NCBI GenBank assembly: GCA_019095985.1
Contig: CM032668.1
Location: forward strand, 23,504,924 to 23,568,923
DNA from: Streblospio benedicti
Taxonomy: Eukaryota > Annelida > Polychaeta > Spionida > Spionidae
Reading direction: 5' to 3'
DNA length: 64,000 nt
Every line of letters starts with the position of its first letter. Position 1 is the stretch's first letter. A program made the translations under genes and the position numbers. The notes beneath the pieces were generated by a model. It had not been told where the DNA came from and did no database searches. It saw only the letters and a program-made list of their open reading frames with translations. Below are positions 45,270-58,506 of this stretch, in pieces.

Positions 45270-46800
45270 TTGGAGGAACTTCTGTGATTGGTGTGTTGGA
45301 AGGCAATCAGATCCTCTCCATTCCTCTGCTGCAGTAGTAGCAGACTTCTTACTGCATCTAAAAACGGAGAAGAAACTGGCAGTGTCCAACATCGAGGGCT
45401 ATAGAACTGCAATTAGCCACACTCTCAAGGCAGTGTCGGACGTGGATATAGGCAGGGATCCGCACATATCTAGTCTCTTAGCAAATTTCGCTAGAGAGAA
45501 AACACCAAGATCCTCAGCACCACCATGGGATTTGTAACTAGTATTGAGGAAGCTCACTCAACCTCCGTTTGAGCCGCTACATAAAGCAGAGTTTAAACAT
45601 GTGACTCTGAAGACAGTGTTTCTTGTAGCATTGGCTTCTGGAGCTAGGAGGAGTGAAATCCATGCGCTCACCAACCAGGTGCTACATACGGAGAATTGGA
45701 ACTCAATCCATATTCTCCCAGATCCGCAGTTTGTCCCTAAAACCAGACTTGCTAGCGAAGGGACGGCAGTCTTGCAGCCTGTGGTGATAAAGGCACTGAC
45801 TAAAGTGCTGCCTTCAGAACTACAAGAGGATAGATCCTTGTGCCCAGTTAGAGCAGTCCGCCATTATATGAAAAAAGCAGACGAACTGAGGGGCACTTTC
45901 AAAGCCTCTTCATCGCCTACAAGAAAGGCTTTGATAAGGATAGAGAAATCCACATGAATACAGTGTCTTCTTGGCTGAAGAAGGTGATCAAGTTGGCATA
46001 TGAAGGGGCCTCTGACGAGGACAACAGAGTGTTTGAACATCAAGGCACACCATGTCAGAAGCATGGCAGCCTCTTGGGCCTTACTTAATCAGGCCTCCAT
46101 GGAGGACATCATGGGGCGTGTTCGTGAAATCCCACAACACGCTTACCCAGTTCTATTTGAAAGACCTGTCCCTCACCAGAGAAGACATGCACCACCTAGG
46201 CCCGGTGGTCGCAGCGGCCTCATGTGGGTTAAGGTCACTGCTGCACTATACTTAGAGTAGGTCCTAGGACCCTGTAAATACGTAGGGATAGTTGTTAGTA
46301 CTGAACCTGGCGCAAGGCACCTGCTCTTGGACAAGTCCAAGGTAAATACTCTACACTTCTCTATGGTTAAAATTATCAGATAAAACTAGTAAGAAGTAAG
46401 GTCTAGGTTACTAGTATGTTACTTGTCCCACCTCCGGACCGCTGCATTCTGCAATAAGTGGTCTAGAGGTGAGACATTTTAAAGAAAATAATTGGTAACA
46501 TTTCTAGTAATGTTAGTATTATTGATTTAAAATACTCACCTCTAGACCACGCATAGAGTCCCACCCATCCTTCCCCTCTCGAAGTAACAGCTACTAGGCT
46601 ACATTCGTAAGGGTTTGTAAGAAGAAGCACCTACGGCAGGTGCGCGCCGGGTAAACACGAGGTGGCGCCGCATCGCGGCGAAAATTGAAACTATTTCCAT
46701 AGTAAGTTCGGACATATAAGGCAACACATACGTATTGCAATAAGTGGTCTAGAGGTAAGTATTTTAAATCAATAATACTAACATTACTAGAAATGTTACC
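45270..46800 (+). mobile_element. Broken DIRS-like retroelement with tyrosine recombinase
   Basis: Fossil of a DIRS-type element: the recombinase region carries the motif ASGARRSEIHAL and, further on, AHHVRSMAASWALL, which are the Arg and His-x-x-Arg boxes of DIRS tyrosine recombinases. Inverted repeats of about 60 bp lie near the right end (46484-46545 and 46736-46802), as the family is known to carry. Only this 3' part is present and it looks broken by a few changes. It is inserted in the tandem array; moderate decay suggests it is not very recent. Confidence 0.75.
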
Positions 46801-48114
46801 AATTGTTTGTCTTTCACGTGATGTTTGGCGACGTTCCACTGTTCTTGTAATGTGCTTTGAATAAGATGTTCGTGGATGGGTGTTTTGTGCTCTTGTGTTT
46901 GTTTTTTCATTGTCTCTACATGTATTTCATTTTTTCTTATTGTCACATAGTTTTAATTAGTGATTAATTGTGTACCTTTTAATTGTACATTTATGTACAA
47001 TTCTACTTACTCATTATTTCTTAATTTTTTTTAACATGTAAACAACTATTTTGAGGGTACATTTATTTTCATTTAATCGCCCACAGGTTTTATTCACATT
47101 CACACTCTTTTTTTATGCCATTGATTTTTATTTCACTTTTTAAATCTTTAATAGATATATATTTGTCCAACAATGCATAATATCAACTCATCTCTAACTT
47201 TGATTAAACCATTATTCCTATATTTGAAAATATCATTATTAAAAATTTCGTAAAATTTTCCCAATGAAATACAAGTTACAAATCACCAAGAACAAAAGTT
47301 AGAGATGCGTGCCATATATTACTACATTATTTACTTAGATTATTAAAAGCTAATTCATGAGAAAAGTTTCCTTCAATCAGAGTTTCCTTTGTTTACTCTT
47401 CCTTTGTTGAGGATGTTCACTGTATCCCTCAAACCTCAACACCTTACGCCAGGACAGTCATAGAGCGCATTATGTTTGAAATTTTAAATAAACAATCGTG
47501 CTTAATTTTAATACAATACTCGCACAGAATTCATAAATTGTAAAATTCATTCATTGTTTTGGCATCAAGCTAAGTATATACAAATTATTATCTGTAAATT
47601 GAGTATATTAAGTATAAAGATTTAAGTGGATTTATTGAATATGCAAAAATTTCACATGATCTTCGTATAGCAATATATATACTTCATAGATATATGCTAA
47701 CTGTGAGTGGTCCGAATTCCATTAATATGAACTTCAGTGCCTACAGTCGGATTAAACAAAACAAACCCTATTCAATGGACAACTCTAGACCACTCTTTTG
47801 TTCAATCTCCAAATACATTTCATAAAACAACAGATCTTTTGGGATTTTTGTACACCAAATTGTAAAATGTTAACAGCTGAAAAACTAAACCCTCTGATTA
47901 AAATTCTTTATGCCTGGACACAGTGGACAGTGCATGAGTGCCATATGTTTGAAATCTTAAAGAAACAATCATGCTTAATCTTGTTACAATACTCACACAG
48001 AATTCCTAAATTGTAAAGTTCATTCATCATATTTAAAGATATGGCCATTTAATATATTTTATGTTAGTTTTCATTCATAATAATTTAAAAGATTTATGAA
48101 TATGCAGATTCCAC

Positions 48115-48575
48115 TATACTTGAAAACCAGACTGAGTTGTTAACATTGAATTTACTAATTATAGAACAAGCGTGTTTAAAACTTGCGGTACTTTTAATAA
48201 ATGCAATGTTAAATTATGAACACTAAGGGTTGTAGTTTTGATATTATTTTAACTATACAATTGGTCGAATATTGCTGACGGGGCTTGTGGTATATATTTT
48301 ACACATTTAACAAGGTAATTTATTTCTGGATAAATTCAAAAAGATCATGATGTCTAGAATACACTGCATAATCAGTTCAGAACACGCCAAATTGAGTCTA
48401 CATGTAACATTGTATTTTGACATTTTCGCATGTAATAAAATTCCAAATGACTACTTAAAGTACAAAACTGCTCTTTGATGTTCATGTGAGCCATTGGATT
48501 CAGAGGACATGGTTTAAATTGATGAAGTATTATCCAATGTAAAAAGTGGCACAACCCTTTACCCCCATGGCTATT
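48115..48575. repeat. Insertion in array unit 4
   Basis: About 460 bp foreign to the array, bounded by duplicated array sequence (GATTTATTGAATATGCAGAT appears on both sides). No ORF or inverted ends recognised. Confidence 0.55.
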
Positions 48576-49566
48576 TAAATAAGTATTATACAAATATATT
48601 TTATAAATTTGTATGTTAACCATAATAATTTAAGAAGATTTATTGAATATGCAGATTCCACATGGTTATTGTAAAGCAATATAAATACTGCATACACATT
48701 TACTATCTGTGAGGTTTGATTCCATTAACCCATAAATTCTACACTGCAGTTATGGCTAACACAATTAGATGCTCCTCAATGGACACTAAGTCCTCTTTTA
48801 TTCACTACTATAAATTATGTAAATACAATGTTAACATCTTCGCTGAATAGCGTCTACAGCAGTTCATTGGTACTCCCCCCTATCGGTCACTATTCCTCTT
48901 CCCTTCACAGATTCGATACTCAGATTTTCTTTGATGTTTCTCCCTATGGACTTACAAAAGAATCCTCTAATGTTAACAGGTGCTACGTTGTTTGGTGGAT
49001 TTTGTGTGTTGTCTGAGGTTTTCCCTGAACATCCATGCCAAGGCCTGTGCTGATTACTCATTATTTTTTAGACCAGCCCTCCTATAGGGCGTATATCAAC
49101 TGTTTGACTATTGACATTATCAGTACCGGCTCGGTTGCCGGCTCACGCTGTCCATGGTTCTGGCAGCTTGTATTGTTTGTCTTTCATGTGATGTTTGGCG
49201 ATGTTCCACTGTTCTCGTAATGTGCTTTGAATAAGATGTTCGTGGGTGGGTGTTTTGTGCTCTTGTGTTTGTTTTTTCATTGTCTCTACATGTATTTCAT
49301 TTTTTCTTATTGTCACATAGTTTTAATTAGTGATTACTTGTGTACCTTTTACTTGTAAATTTACGTACAATTCTGCTTACTCATTATTTCTTAATTTTTT
49401 TTAACATGTAAACAACTATTCTGAGGGTACATTTATTTTCATTTAATCGCCCACAGGTTTTATTCACATTCACACTCTTTTTTATGCCATTAATTTTTAT
49501 TTAACTTTTTAAATCTTTAATAGATATATATTTGTCCAACAATGCATAATATCAACTCATCTCTAA

Positions 49567-50834
49567 CAGTGATGTAAATAGGTCCGCGTCCTGCGTCCCT
49601 GACGCATTAAAAACTCTAGGGACGCATCATGATTTCACCACGGCGTCCCCGTGGACGCATGTCAATTTAAAATCATAAAACCATTAAAATAAGCTCATAT
49701 TTCAACTTTTCCCCCACGGGTGACCGCCATGTTTGTTGTTAACGAAATGCACGGCAGCGCCTGAGCGAAATTAGCCTTGATAAATGCTGCGTGCAGCTAC
49801 GATTCAGCAACACGGCACCTTATTTTACTACGCAGTAAAAACCACTCGACAAATGCTAACTTCGCGCAACTAGATTTGAAAATGTGCTGGCAAATAGGTT
49901 TCTCGCAAAATGTAAATTGCCGGCGCCGTGAATTAATTGATCAATCAAATAGCGGCGCACATGTCAGGTGAATTTATGCATAATGAAAGACGAATTTGTA
50001 ATATTTTTGTTGGAAAGTGTTATATTATTCGTCACCTAATGTTTGTCTGATAGTATAATGCATGCCGGAACGCAAATAAGGCATTTGGCAAACTGCACAA
50101 CAGTGGACATCAGATATGTATTAATTACTTACAAAACGATTGATGACTTTGCGGGATAATGAGTCTAGTTGTTAAAAGTCCACGCCAATGAAGAAATCAT
50201 AGTTTGAACACGTTTTTGGTCCGTAATATTGTAAGTAAAAAATATATTAGTATGAAATATGGTTGGTTCATGTTGTGTTTCTTGAGTATCTTCAATAAAA
50301 GGTAGCTACAATTAAAATTACTACTGATATTACGACATTTAAAATCAATTGCTTGAAGCTGTCAAATGAATCAGCAATTACTCAAAATGGTCAAAATCGA
50401 ATGTGATGCTGTATGTGTCTTTATTTATAATGGTGAAAATAAGGAACTAGACCGTCTTCTGAATGAGTACTATAAATATGAAAAAGTTCTGATGAAAAAC
50501 AGTCTAGCTATCAAGGATTATATTTCACTCTCCACAAGGAAACCTCCGATGGTTAATAACTAGTCTAATGAGAAGCCATGACGCGATACCTTGACTCCCC
50601 CCCCCCTTTTTTTGGCAAAATCCCCCCTCCCCCATTTTTTTTAGCACAAGGGGGGGGGGGATCCTCTCCCTATTTGAAAAAGCTGGTAGAATCTCTGTAT
50701 ACATTTGTAAAATGAATAGATTTGATAAGCTATTTTATCATTTGGGACTCATAAAATTTTCCTGGGACCCATCTAAATTGAAGTTGCAAGTCCAAGGGAC
50801 TCACCCTATTCATAACCTATTTACATCGCTGCTC
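49567..50834 (+). mobile_element. hAT-like non-autonomous element in the array
   Basis: Begins AGTGATGTAAATAGG and ends CCTATTTACATCGCT, near-perfect inverted repeats. CTCTAAC on both sides is the target duplication, and the unit is restored without the element. It includes a 65-codon ORF (50366-50563) containing IYNGENKELDRLLNEYYKYE. The related ORF at 59750-59995 (minus) suggests a remnant of a transposon-encoded protein. Confidence 0.75.
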
Positions 50835-53499
50835 TAACTTTGACTAAACCATTATCCCCATATTTGAAAATGTCATTATCAAAAATTTCGTAAAATTTTC
50901 CCAATGAAATACAAGTTACAAATCACCAAGAACAAAAGTTAGAGATGCGTGCCATATATTACTACATCATTTACTTACAATATTATAAGATAATGCATGA
51001 GAAAAGTTTCCTTTATTCAGAGTTTCATTTGTGCACTCTTCCTTTGTTGAGGATATTCACTGCATCTTTCAAACGTCAACACCTCCTTAGGCCAGGACAG
51101 TCATAGAGCTCCTTATGTTTCAAACACCTCCTTAGGCCAGGACAGTCCTATAAGAGTGCATTATGTTTGAAATCTTAAATAAACGATCGTGCTTAATTTT
51201 AATACAATATTTGCACAGAATTCATGAATTGTAAAATTCATTCATTATTTCTGCATCTAGATAAGTATATTCAAATTATTATCTGTAAATTGAGTGTATC
51301 AAGTACAATAATTTATGTGGATTTATTGAATATGCAAAGATTTCACGTGATCTTCCTATAGCAATATATATACTTCATAGACATATGGTAACTGTGAGTG
51401 GTCCGATTTCCATTACTATGAACACATGAAAAAGAGTCTCGATCTGTAAAATAAAACCCTATTCAATGGACAACTCTAGACCACTCTTTTGATCAATCTC
51501 CAAATACATTTCATTAAAACAACAGATCTTTGTGGATTTTTGTACACCAATTTGTAAAATGTTAACAGCAGAAAAACTCTGAGACCCTCTGATTAAAATT
51601 CTTTATGCCTGGACATTGCATGTGTGCCATATGTTTGAAATCTTAAAGAAACAATCATGCTTAATCTTGTTACAATACTCACACAGAATTCCTAAATTGT
51701 AAAGTTCATTCATCATATGGCTATTTAAATAAGTATTATACAAAATATATTCTATAAATTTAGTATGTTAACCATAATAATTTAAGAAGATTTATTGAAT
51801 ATGCAGATTCCACATGGTTATTGTAAAGCAATATAAATACTGCATACACATTTACTATCTGTGAAGTAGGATTCCATTAACCCATAAATTCTGCACTGCA
51901 TTTTGTAAATCCAATGTTAATATCTTCGCTAGATAGCGTCTACAGCAGGTCATTGGTATCCCTATCGGTCACTATTCCTCTTCCCTTCACAGATTCAATA
52001 CTCAGATTTTCTTTGATGTTTCTCCGTATGGACTTACAAAAGAATCCTCTAATGTTAACAGGTGCTACGGTGTTTGGTGGATTTTGTGTGTTGTCTGAGG
52101 TTTTCCCTGAACATCCATTTCAAGGCCTGTGCTGATTACTCATTATGTTTTTAGACCAGCCCTCCTATAGGGCGTATATCAACTGTTTGACTATTGACAT
52201 TATCAGTACCGGCTCGGTTGCCGGCTCACACTGTCCATGGTTCTGGCAGCTTGTATTGTTTGTCTTTCATGTGATGTTTGGCGACGTTCCACTGTTCTCG
52301 TAATGTGCTTTGAACAAGATGTTAGTGGGTGGGTGTTTTGTGCTCTTGTGCTCGTTTTTCATTGTCTCTACATTTATTTCATTTTTTCTTATTGTCACAT
52401 AGTTTAATTAGTGATTAATTGTGTACCTTTTACTTGTACATTAAAAATGTACAATTTTGCTTACTCATTATTTCTTTTTTTTTTAACATGTAAACAACTA
52501 TTTTGAGGGTACATTTATTTTCATTTAATTGCCCACAGGTTTTATTCACATTCACACTCTTTTTTATGCCATTGATTTTTATTTCACTTTTTAAATCTTT
52601 AATTGATATATATTTGTCCAACAATACATAATATCAACTCATTTCTAACTTTGACTAAACCATTATCCCCATATTTGAAAATGTCATTATTAAAATTTTG
52701 TAAAATTTTCCCAATGAAATACAAGTTACAAATCACCAAGAACAAAAGTTAGAGATGCGTGCCATATCTTACTACATCATTTACTTACATTATTATAAGC
52801 TAATACATGAGAAAAGTTTCCTTTATTCAGAGTTTCCTTTGTGCACTCTTCCTTTGTTGAGGATACTCACTGTATCTCTCAAACCTCAACACCTCCTTAG
52901 GCCAGGACAGTCATAGAGCGCATTATGTTTCAAACACCTCCTTAGGCCAGGACAGTCATAGAGCGCATTGTGTTTGAAATTTTAGATAAACGATCGTGCT
53001 TAATTTTAATACAATACTCACACAGAATTCATAAATTGTAAAATTCAATCATTGTTTGTGCATCAAGATAAGTATATACCAATTATTATCTGTAAATTGT
53101 GTATATTAAGTATGATAATTTGAGTGGATTTATTGAATATACACAGATTTCACATGATTTTTGTATAGCAATATATATACTTCATAGACATATGTTAACT
53201 GTGAGTGGTCCGAATTCCATTACTATGAACTTCAGTGCCACAGTCGGATTAAACAAAACAAACTCTTCAATGGACAACTCTAGACCACTCTTTTGTTCAA
53301 TCTCCAAATACATTTCATAAAAACAACATATCATTTGGGATTTTTGTACACCAATTTGTAAAATGTTGAAAATTCTTTATGCCTGGACAGTGCATGAATG
53401 CCATATGTTTGAAATCTTAAAGAAACAATCATGCTTAATTTTATTACAATACTCACACAGAATTCGTAAATTGTAAAGTGCATTCATCATATGGCCATA

Positions 53500-54655
53500 A
53501 TATGTATACATAAGCAGTTGCTTAAGGCCCAAACCCCTCATATTACACACGTATGTCTTGTTTATGTGTAGAAAATTTAAGGAAAAAGAATTATTATGAA
53601 TGATTCTTTATTATGATAATGAATATGACAAATGAATACGAAAGATTGTCATAATATGTATATAAATGTATAATAGAGAAAAAAATGAAACACAAGTTGA
53701 AGAATAAGTATAGAGCTATATAACATCTGTCTGTCACACTTTCATAGCTGTTAATGATGGCTGATGTAAGTCCACGTGTGCGGGTTCACTTCACTGTACA
53801 TGATTCATGATTTAATAAAATGTTAGCACTATGGGAATACCAGCAGAGGAACATAGGCCGCAAAATCTAGCCTCGTCAGCCTCGTAAGTTCATATTCAGT
53901 ATCATTTTTTTTTGTACAATGTTGCTTGCACGGCACACGGACAGATGTTTGGTTTGTGTCTTCTCAAATAGCTATTTGATGACAATTCAAATGTCAGATC
54001 ACAGATAAGGTGTTTGACAGCAGTCTTATGAAAGCTGGGCTCCGTATATCGTGTGTTTCTTTGAAAACGAATAAAATGATTGTGTCAACAACGTAGATAT
54101 TTTGCCATCCCGGGAATAAACAACCAATGTTTAAAAATGTTTTCACTCAGAAATGTTGTAAGTAAACATCTATTATGCATGAAATTGGATTCAGTAGTAA
54201 ATTTTACCTAGATGTATGAAGAATTACGCAGTTTTATAAGCTCCACAACCTTAAATATTGAACTATTCCCGTTTTGATAAACGTACATTCGCAGACAGAC
54301 CACCGGATTTCAAATGGCAACGTTCAGTGGGATAATGACAGCTAGTATCCACATTAAACTGTTTTTGTTTTGTTTTTGTAATTACTTCTCCATAGCCGAT
54401 ATGAAAGTGTTACGTTATCCATTATTGAGTACAGTAGGTGCAACCACCACGTTTATCAACGTACGTGTGACGTAGTTATCTGAACGTGATGTACGTAATT
54501 CGTTCAAAACCACGGGGTCATCCGGTACATTTTGCTGAATTTCGTGCTGAATTTCGTGCTGAATTTTTGGCTGAATTCTGAATTGAGTTCATAGCCTACA
54601 AACCTCGTGCGTATAGTCTTAACCAACCCAATCGGGGCTTGGGTATAAATAAATA
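53500..54655. other. Foreign insertion in array unit 6
   Basis: About 1.15 kb not shared with other units, lying between CATATGGC and ATATACGAAATATATTC of the unit. Contains a repeated GTGCTGAATTTCGTGCTGAA near 54530. No coding content recognised. Confidence 0.55.
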
Positions 54656-55844
54656 ATATACGAAATATATTCTATAAATTGAGTATGAAGTATAATAATT
54701 TAAGAAGATTTATTGAATATACACAGATTCCACATGGTTATTGTACAGCAATATAAATACTGCGTAAACATGTACATGTACTATCTGTGAGGTCGGATTC
54801 CATTAACCAAGAAATTCTGCACTGCAGTTATGGCTAACACAAATAGATGCTCCTCAATAGATGCTTAAGACCTCTTCTATTCACTCTACTATACATTATG
54901 TAAATCCAATGTTAACATCTTCGCCAGATAGCGTCTACAGCAGGTCATTGGTGTCCCTGTCGTTCACTATTCCTCTTCCCTTCACAGATTCAATAGTCAC
55001 AGTTTCTCTGATGTTTCTCCCTATAGACTTACAAAAGAATTCTCTAGTGTTAACATGTGCTATGTTGTTTGGTGGATTTTGTGTGTTGTCAGAGGTTTTC
55101 CCTGAACATCCATGCCAAGGCCCGTGCTGAATGTATGGCCTTTACTCGGTATTTTTTTTAGACCAACCCTCCTATATAGATAGGGTGTATATCAACTGTT
55201 CGACTATTCACATGATCGATACAGGCGCGTTTACCGTCCCCCGTGTGGTCCATGGTTCTGGCAGCTAGTAGTGCCTTTTATATGATGTTTAGGGACGTTT
55301 CACTGTTCTCGTTTTGTGCTTTGAATAAGATGTTTGTGCGTGTTTTTTGCTGTTGTGGGTTCCTTTCATTGTCTATTTCATTTTCTTTTGTTGTCACATA
55401 GCTTTAATTAGTGATTAATTGTGTACTATTTACCCATACATTTATGTATAATTTATTTTCTTATAACGCTTTTACCATGTGAACAACTATTTTGAGGGTA
55501 CATGTATTTTCATTTAATCGTCCACATGTTTTATTCACATTCACACTCTTTTTTTATGCAATTAATTGTTTATTTCACTTATTAATTATTTCCCACAGGT
55601 TCCCTGGGGGAAATGATTGTTTTTGACTGGGTATGCACTGTGTGAGGGTGCTCTTCTGACACACCTCTTAATGTCCAATTCTTATTGGCTCAGCCCGGCC
55701 TTGAGACCAATGTCAAACCCTAGTCTTTTTTCTATTTGTTCTTTGTAAACTTTAATACATGGCTTTGGGTCTTCGGATGGATGTTGATATAATCGTATTG
55801 ACACTTGTATCAGTGTAGAGTAAGCATTATATATTGTTTTTCAG

Positions 55845-55938
55845 CATTTTGAGCTATTGTGAGGTGCTGAAGTTCCCAGCGACAACACGACCGCACGTGC
55901 GGGTGAAAGCTCTTGCCTACTGCAGCCACGAGCAGCAG
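55845..55938 (+). CDS. LRRK1: LRRK1-like exon 33 (propeller)
   Basis: Acceptor TTTTCAG, donor GTATAA. Joins exon 32 in phase. Encodes ILSYCEVLKFPATTRPHVRV, then KALAYCSHEQQ, the next propeller strands. Confidence 0.8.
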
Positions 55939-56341
55939 GTATAATTTATACTTTGCGAATTGAACTTTGTTTCCTATGTACTGTGTTTGACAATGTTATG
56001 CTTTTTATGTTGTGATACTTGATGAAAATAAGTTTATTTTGAGACGAGTTTTCGGTTGAACAAAAATTGCCAGACAAAAATGTGTACACAATTATGGCAT
56101 TGATACATTCATGAAAATCAGTCATTATTCTAAGATGCAAACAAACAAGAAATGACAATATTTTAACAAATGACAACACTAGATGAAGATAGCCAGAACA
56201 TCAGTTTATGTTTTGACCATATTGGGAAAGCATGGGAAAGTAAAATGCATTATAAGCTGAGCCTCATTACCATAAGAAAATAAGTTTCTTATCTTTCTGT
56301 CCATCCTGTACTCATAATATCAGTGTGTATAACGTCACTAG

Positions 56342-56502
56342 GTGTACATCGTGCTAGACGAGGGCCGTTTGATCCTGTGTACGGCCGTCTTGCCCTATGA
56401 CCCCCCGGACCGCTACAGCCCAGTCAAGACGGAATGCCATGGCAACGGCAAACCCGTGCACTGTCTGGCTGTAATTGCCCGTGGGCAAGCAACAAACAAC
56501 AG
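56342..56502 (+). CDS. LRRK1: LRRK1-like exon 34 (propeller)
   Basis: Acceptor CACTAG, donor GTAAGG. Encodes VYIVLDEGRLILCTAVLPYD, then PVHCLAVIARGQATNN. VYIVLDEGRLIL is a blade strand pair. Confidence 0.82.
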
Positions 56503-57306
56503 GTAAGGGAGGGTCAGGCACTCAGCGATGTACAACTTTTATTGGAAATCACACAGTCACCAATAATGTCTTTCTTGTCGCTGTGCACTGAACGTTTTTT
56601 TGTGAATTTAGTGAATATAGACATTATGTTCATCTGAGCTATGAACTTGCACAATACAATAACCAATGTAGAACATTTTACTGTGTAGTGGAACATAACA
56701 AATACAATTTCTGCTACTTTGTTTCTTATCATCAGAATTGATTGAACACATCTCTTGCTCTCTATGTCTCGTTTTCTATGACCAAAGGCTCCATACCAGA
56801 ATTAGAAGAACATCACTCGTGAGATGAAAGCGAAGCAGAAAATAAACACTTTAGTATTTTTGGTGTAAATATTCTGATTCTGATGCCTTCAGGTATGAGA
56901 ATGTCTGTGTCTCCCTCATACTAGTAGCTGAACCCCTGAACACCGCTGAACAAGCACCTACAATACCTAAAACCCTGTGACAGCGATTCCAACGACCTGA
57001 TGAAACTGTCAAGTGGCATGCGTATACATAAAGTGTTGACTGAGGTTCGGAAGCCTCGTTAAAAGGCGTGTCCCGCGTAGAGGACAGTCATCCCTCTGCA
57101 CGTAAAAGAACTAACCTAGTTTGAAAACTATAGCTAGTGTAATCCCTCCAAACACCCTTGGCTCAGTTTGTTACCTAACTTGCCAAACAAATATGGAGCA
57201 CATTGGAAATAAGCATTACATATATGTACGCTATCATGTGCTATCCTAGGAACGTTAGTTCCTGAAGAATATCAAGACTTGTAACTTTGGCCGTGTTTCC
57301 CCACAG

Positions 57307-57527
57307 TCACGCGGCGGCCGCGGCGTCTGGCACGGAGCTGTGGTGCGGTCAGCCTGCCGGCCGCATCGCCATATGGAACCTGCACGGCACGGTGGGGGGC
57401 CCTGGGGGCCGGGTGCGCACCCTGCACCACCCCACAGCCCCCGGGGACACCCCAGCCAATGGGGACATCGTGTTTCTCGCAACCAACGCGCCGGAACACA
57501 GCGCAGTGTGGGCATATCTCTACCCAG
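57307..57527 (+). CDS. LRRK1: LRRK1-like exon 35 (propeller)
   Basis: Acceptor CCACAG, donor GTAACC. Encodes AAAAASGTELWCGQPAGRIA, then IWNLHGTVGGPGG and HSAVWAYLYPG. ELWCGQPAGRIAIWN is a clear WD40 blade. Confidence 0.88.
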
Positions 57528-57746
57528 GTAACCATGCCAACCAGAGCACTAGCTAAATTTTGTCTGATTTGATTTTTTATATGGTTTCTCAATGTTAATT
57601 TTAGCATTTAATGATGTATGTACTTTATTTTGAATAAAAAGTAATCAGACAAATGAATCAGATTTTATATAGATATTTGTTGAAAGTAGATAAAGATATG
57701 AAAATTGATTGATAAATGGAAATACTGTAGTGCTATTAATATTAGC

Positions 57747-58404
57747 TACTGCAATATTTCGCGTATGAGCCCATAGGGGCATTTCGCGACGATTTATTTT
57801 CGCGACTTGTCTCAAGGCTAATTTCTTTGTTTACATACATTGTACGATAACGACTACACGGTTACGTGACTGCAAATCGCCTGCAAACTGACCTAACTGG
57901 AGTTGTGTAATTTCCCTACTACAGACTTATTGTCTGACTTAAGTGGTCAGTGACCTTATATCACCGTGTCTTTGTTGTCTGACTGTATGAACAAGCCGAA
58001 GGTCAAGTTAGAACAATGAAAGTAGCCTTGTGACTAGCCTAAGTTGGTATGCCTTGGCAGACAGGTGCTAGTTAGGTAACCAACGTTACGAGACTAAACC
58101 ATTGTGTGTGACTGTTAAAGTTCAAATATGTTCTTGTTTAGGCTCAACACTTCTAAAATAATGCAATGATAAGTTAGAAATTATGATGTACTTTATTTTG
58201 ACACCAAAGGTTATATTATTTTCCTCTTACAAAAGCCGAATGACACCAAAAACATACGATACCTCCATTATCGCCCATGTCGGCATAGTCATAGAAAAGT
58301 ACTGTGACTCTTTCAATTTTCACGGCTTTTTAATTTCGCGAATCCTCCCTTTATGCAAATTTAGCGAAATTAAATCGCATGCGAATTTTTTTAGGGTTAC
58401 AGTA
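57747..58404. mobile_element. MITE with TACTG(C/T)AA ends and CGCGAAAT interior
   Basis: Begins TACTGCAATATTTCGCGT and ends AGGGTTACAGTA, imperfect inverted repeats with terminal TA. TTTCGCG motifs lie inside both ends. 658 bp without a transposase. Ends resemble 2669-2975. Confidence 0.65.
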
Positions 58405-58506
58405 TGTAAAAGAGCATATGTAAAAATGAGTTTTATCGTAAATCTGTCAAAATAATCTTGACAAGTGTAGATTTTCATCTAAATGAATTAGTGTGTGTCT
58501 GTCCAG

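Larger units (their letters stand above)
41116..55590 (+). repeat. Tandem array of a ~1.8-kb repeat (seven registers)
   Basis: The landmark TCGCCCACAGGTTTTATTC (or a variant) recurs at 41287, 43093, 45234, 47077, 49447, 52529 and 55518. Another landmark, TTCGCTAGATAGCGTCTACA, recurs at about 42497, 44348, 48838, 51924 and 54919. Uninterrupted spacing is about 1806-1843 bp; larger steps contain insertions. The last unit is the most diverged. Each unit holds two related ~245-bp halves and part of the MITE seen at 24123. A weak ORF (about 73 codons) recurs in several units but is broken in one; coding is doubtful. Confidence 0.85.

Noticed and set aside
42490-55130. A gene family from the ~73-codon ORF in array units (ending FGGFCVLSEVFPEHP)
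   Set aside because: The frame is broken in one unit, no motif is recognisable, and neighbouring non-coding parts are equally conserved. Repeat identity explains the ORF.
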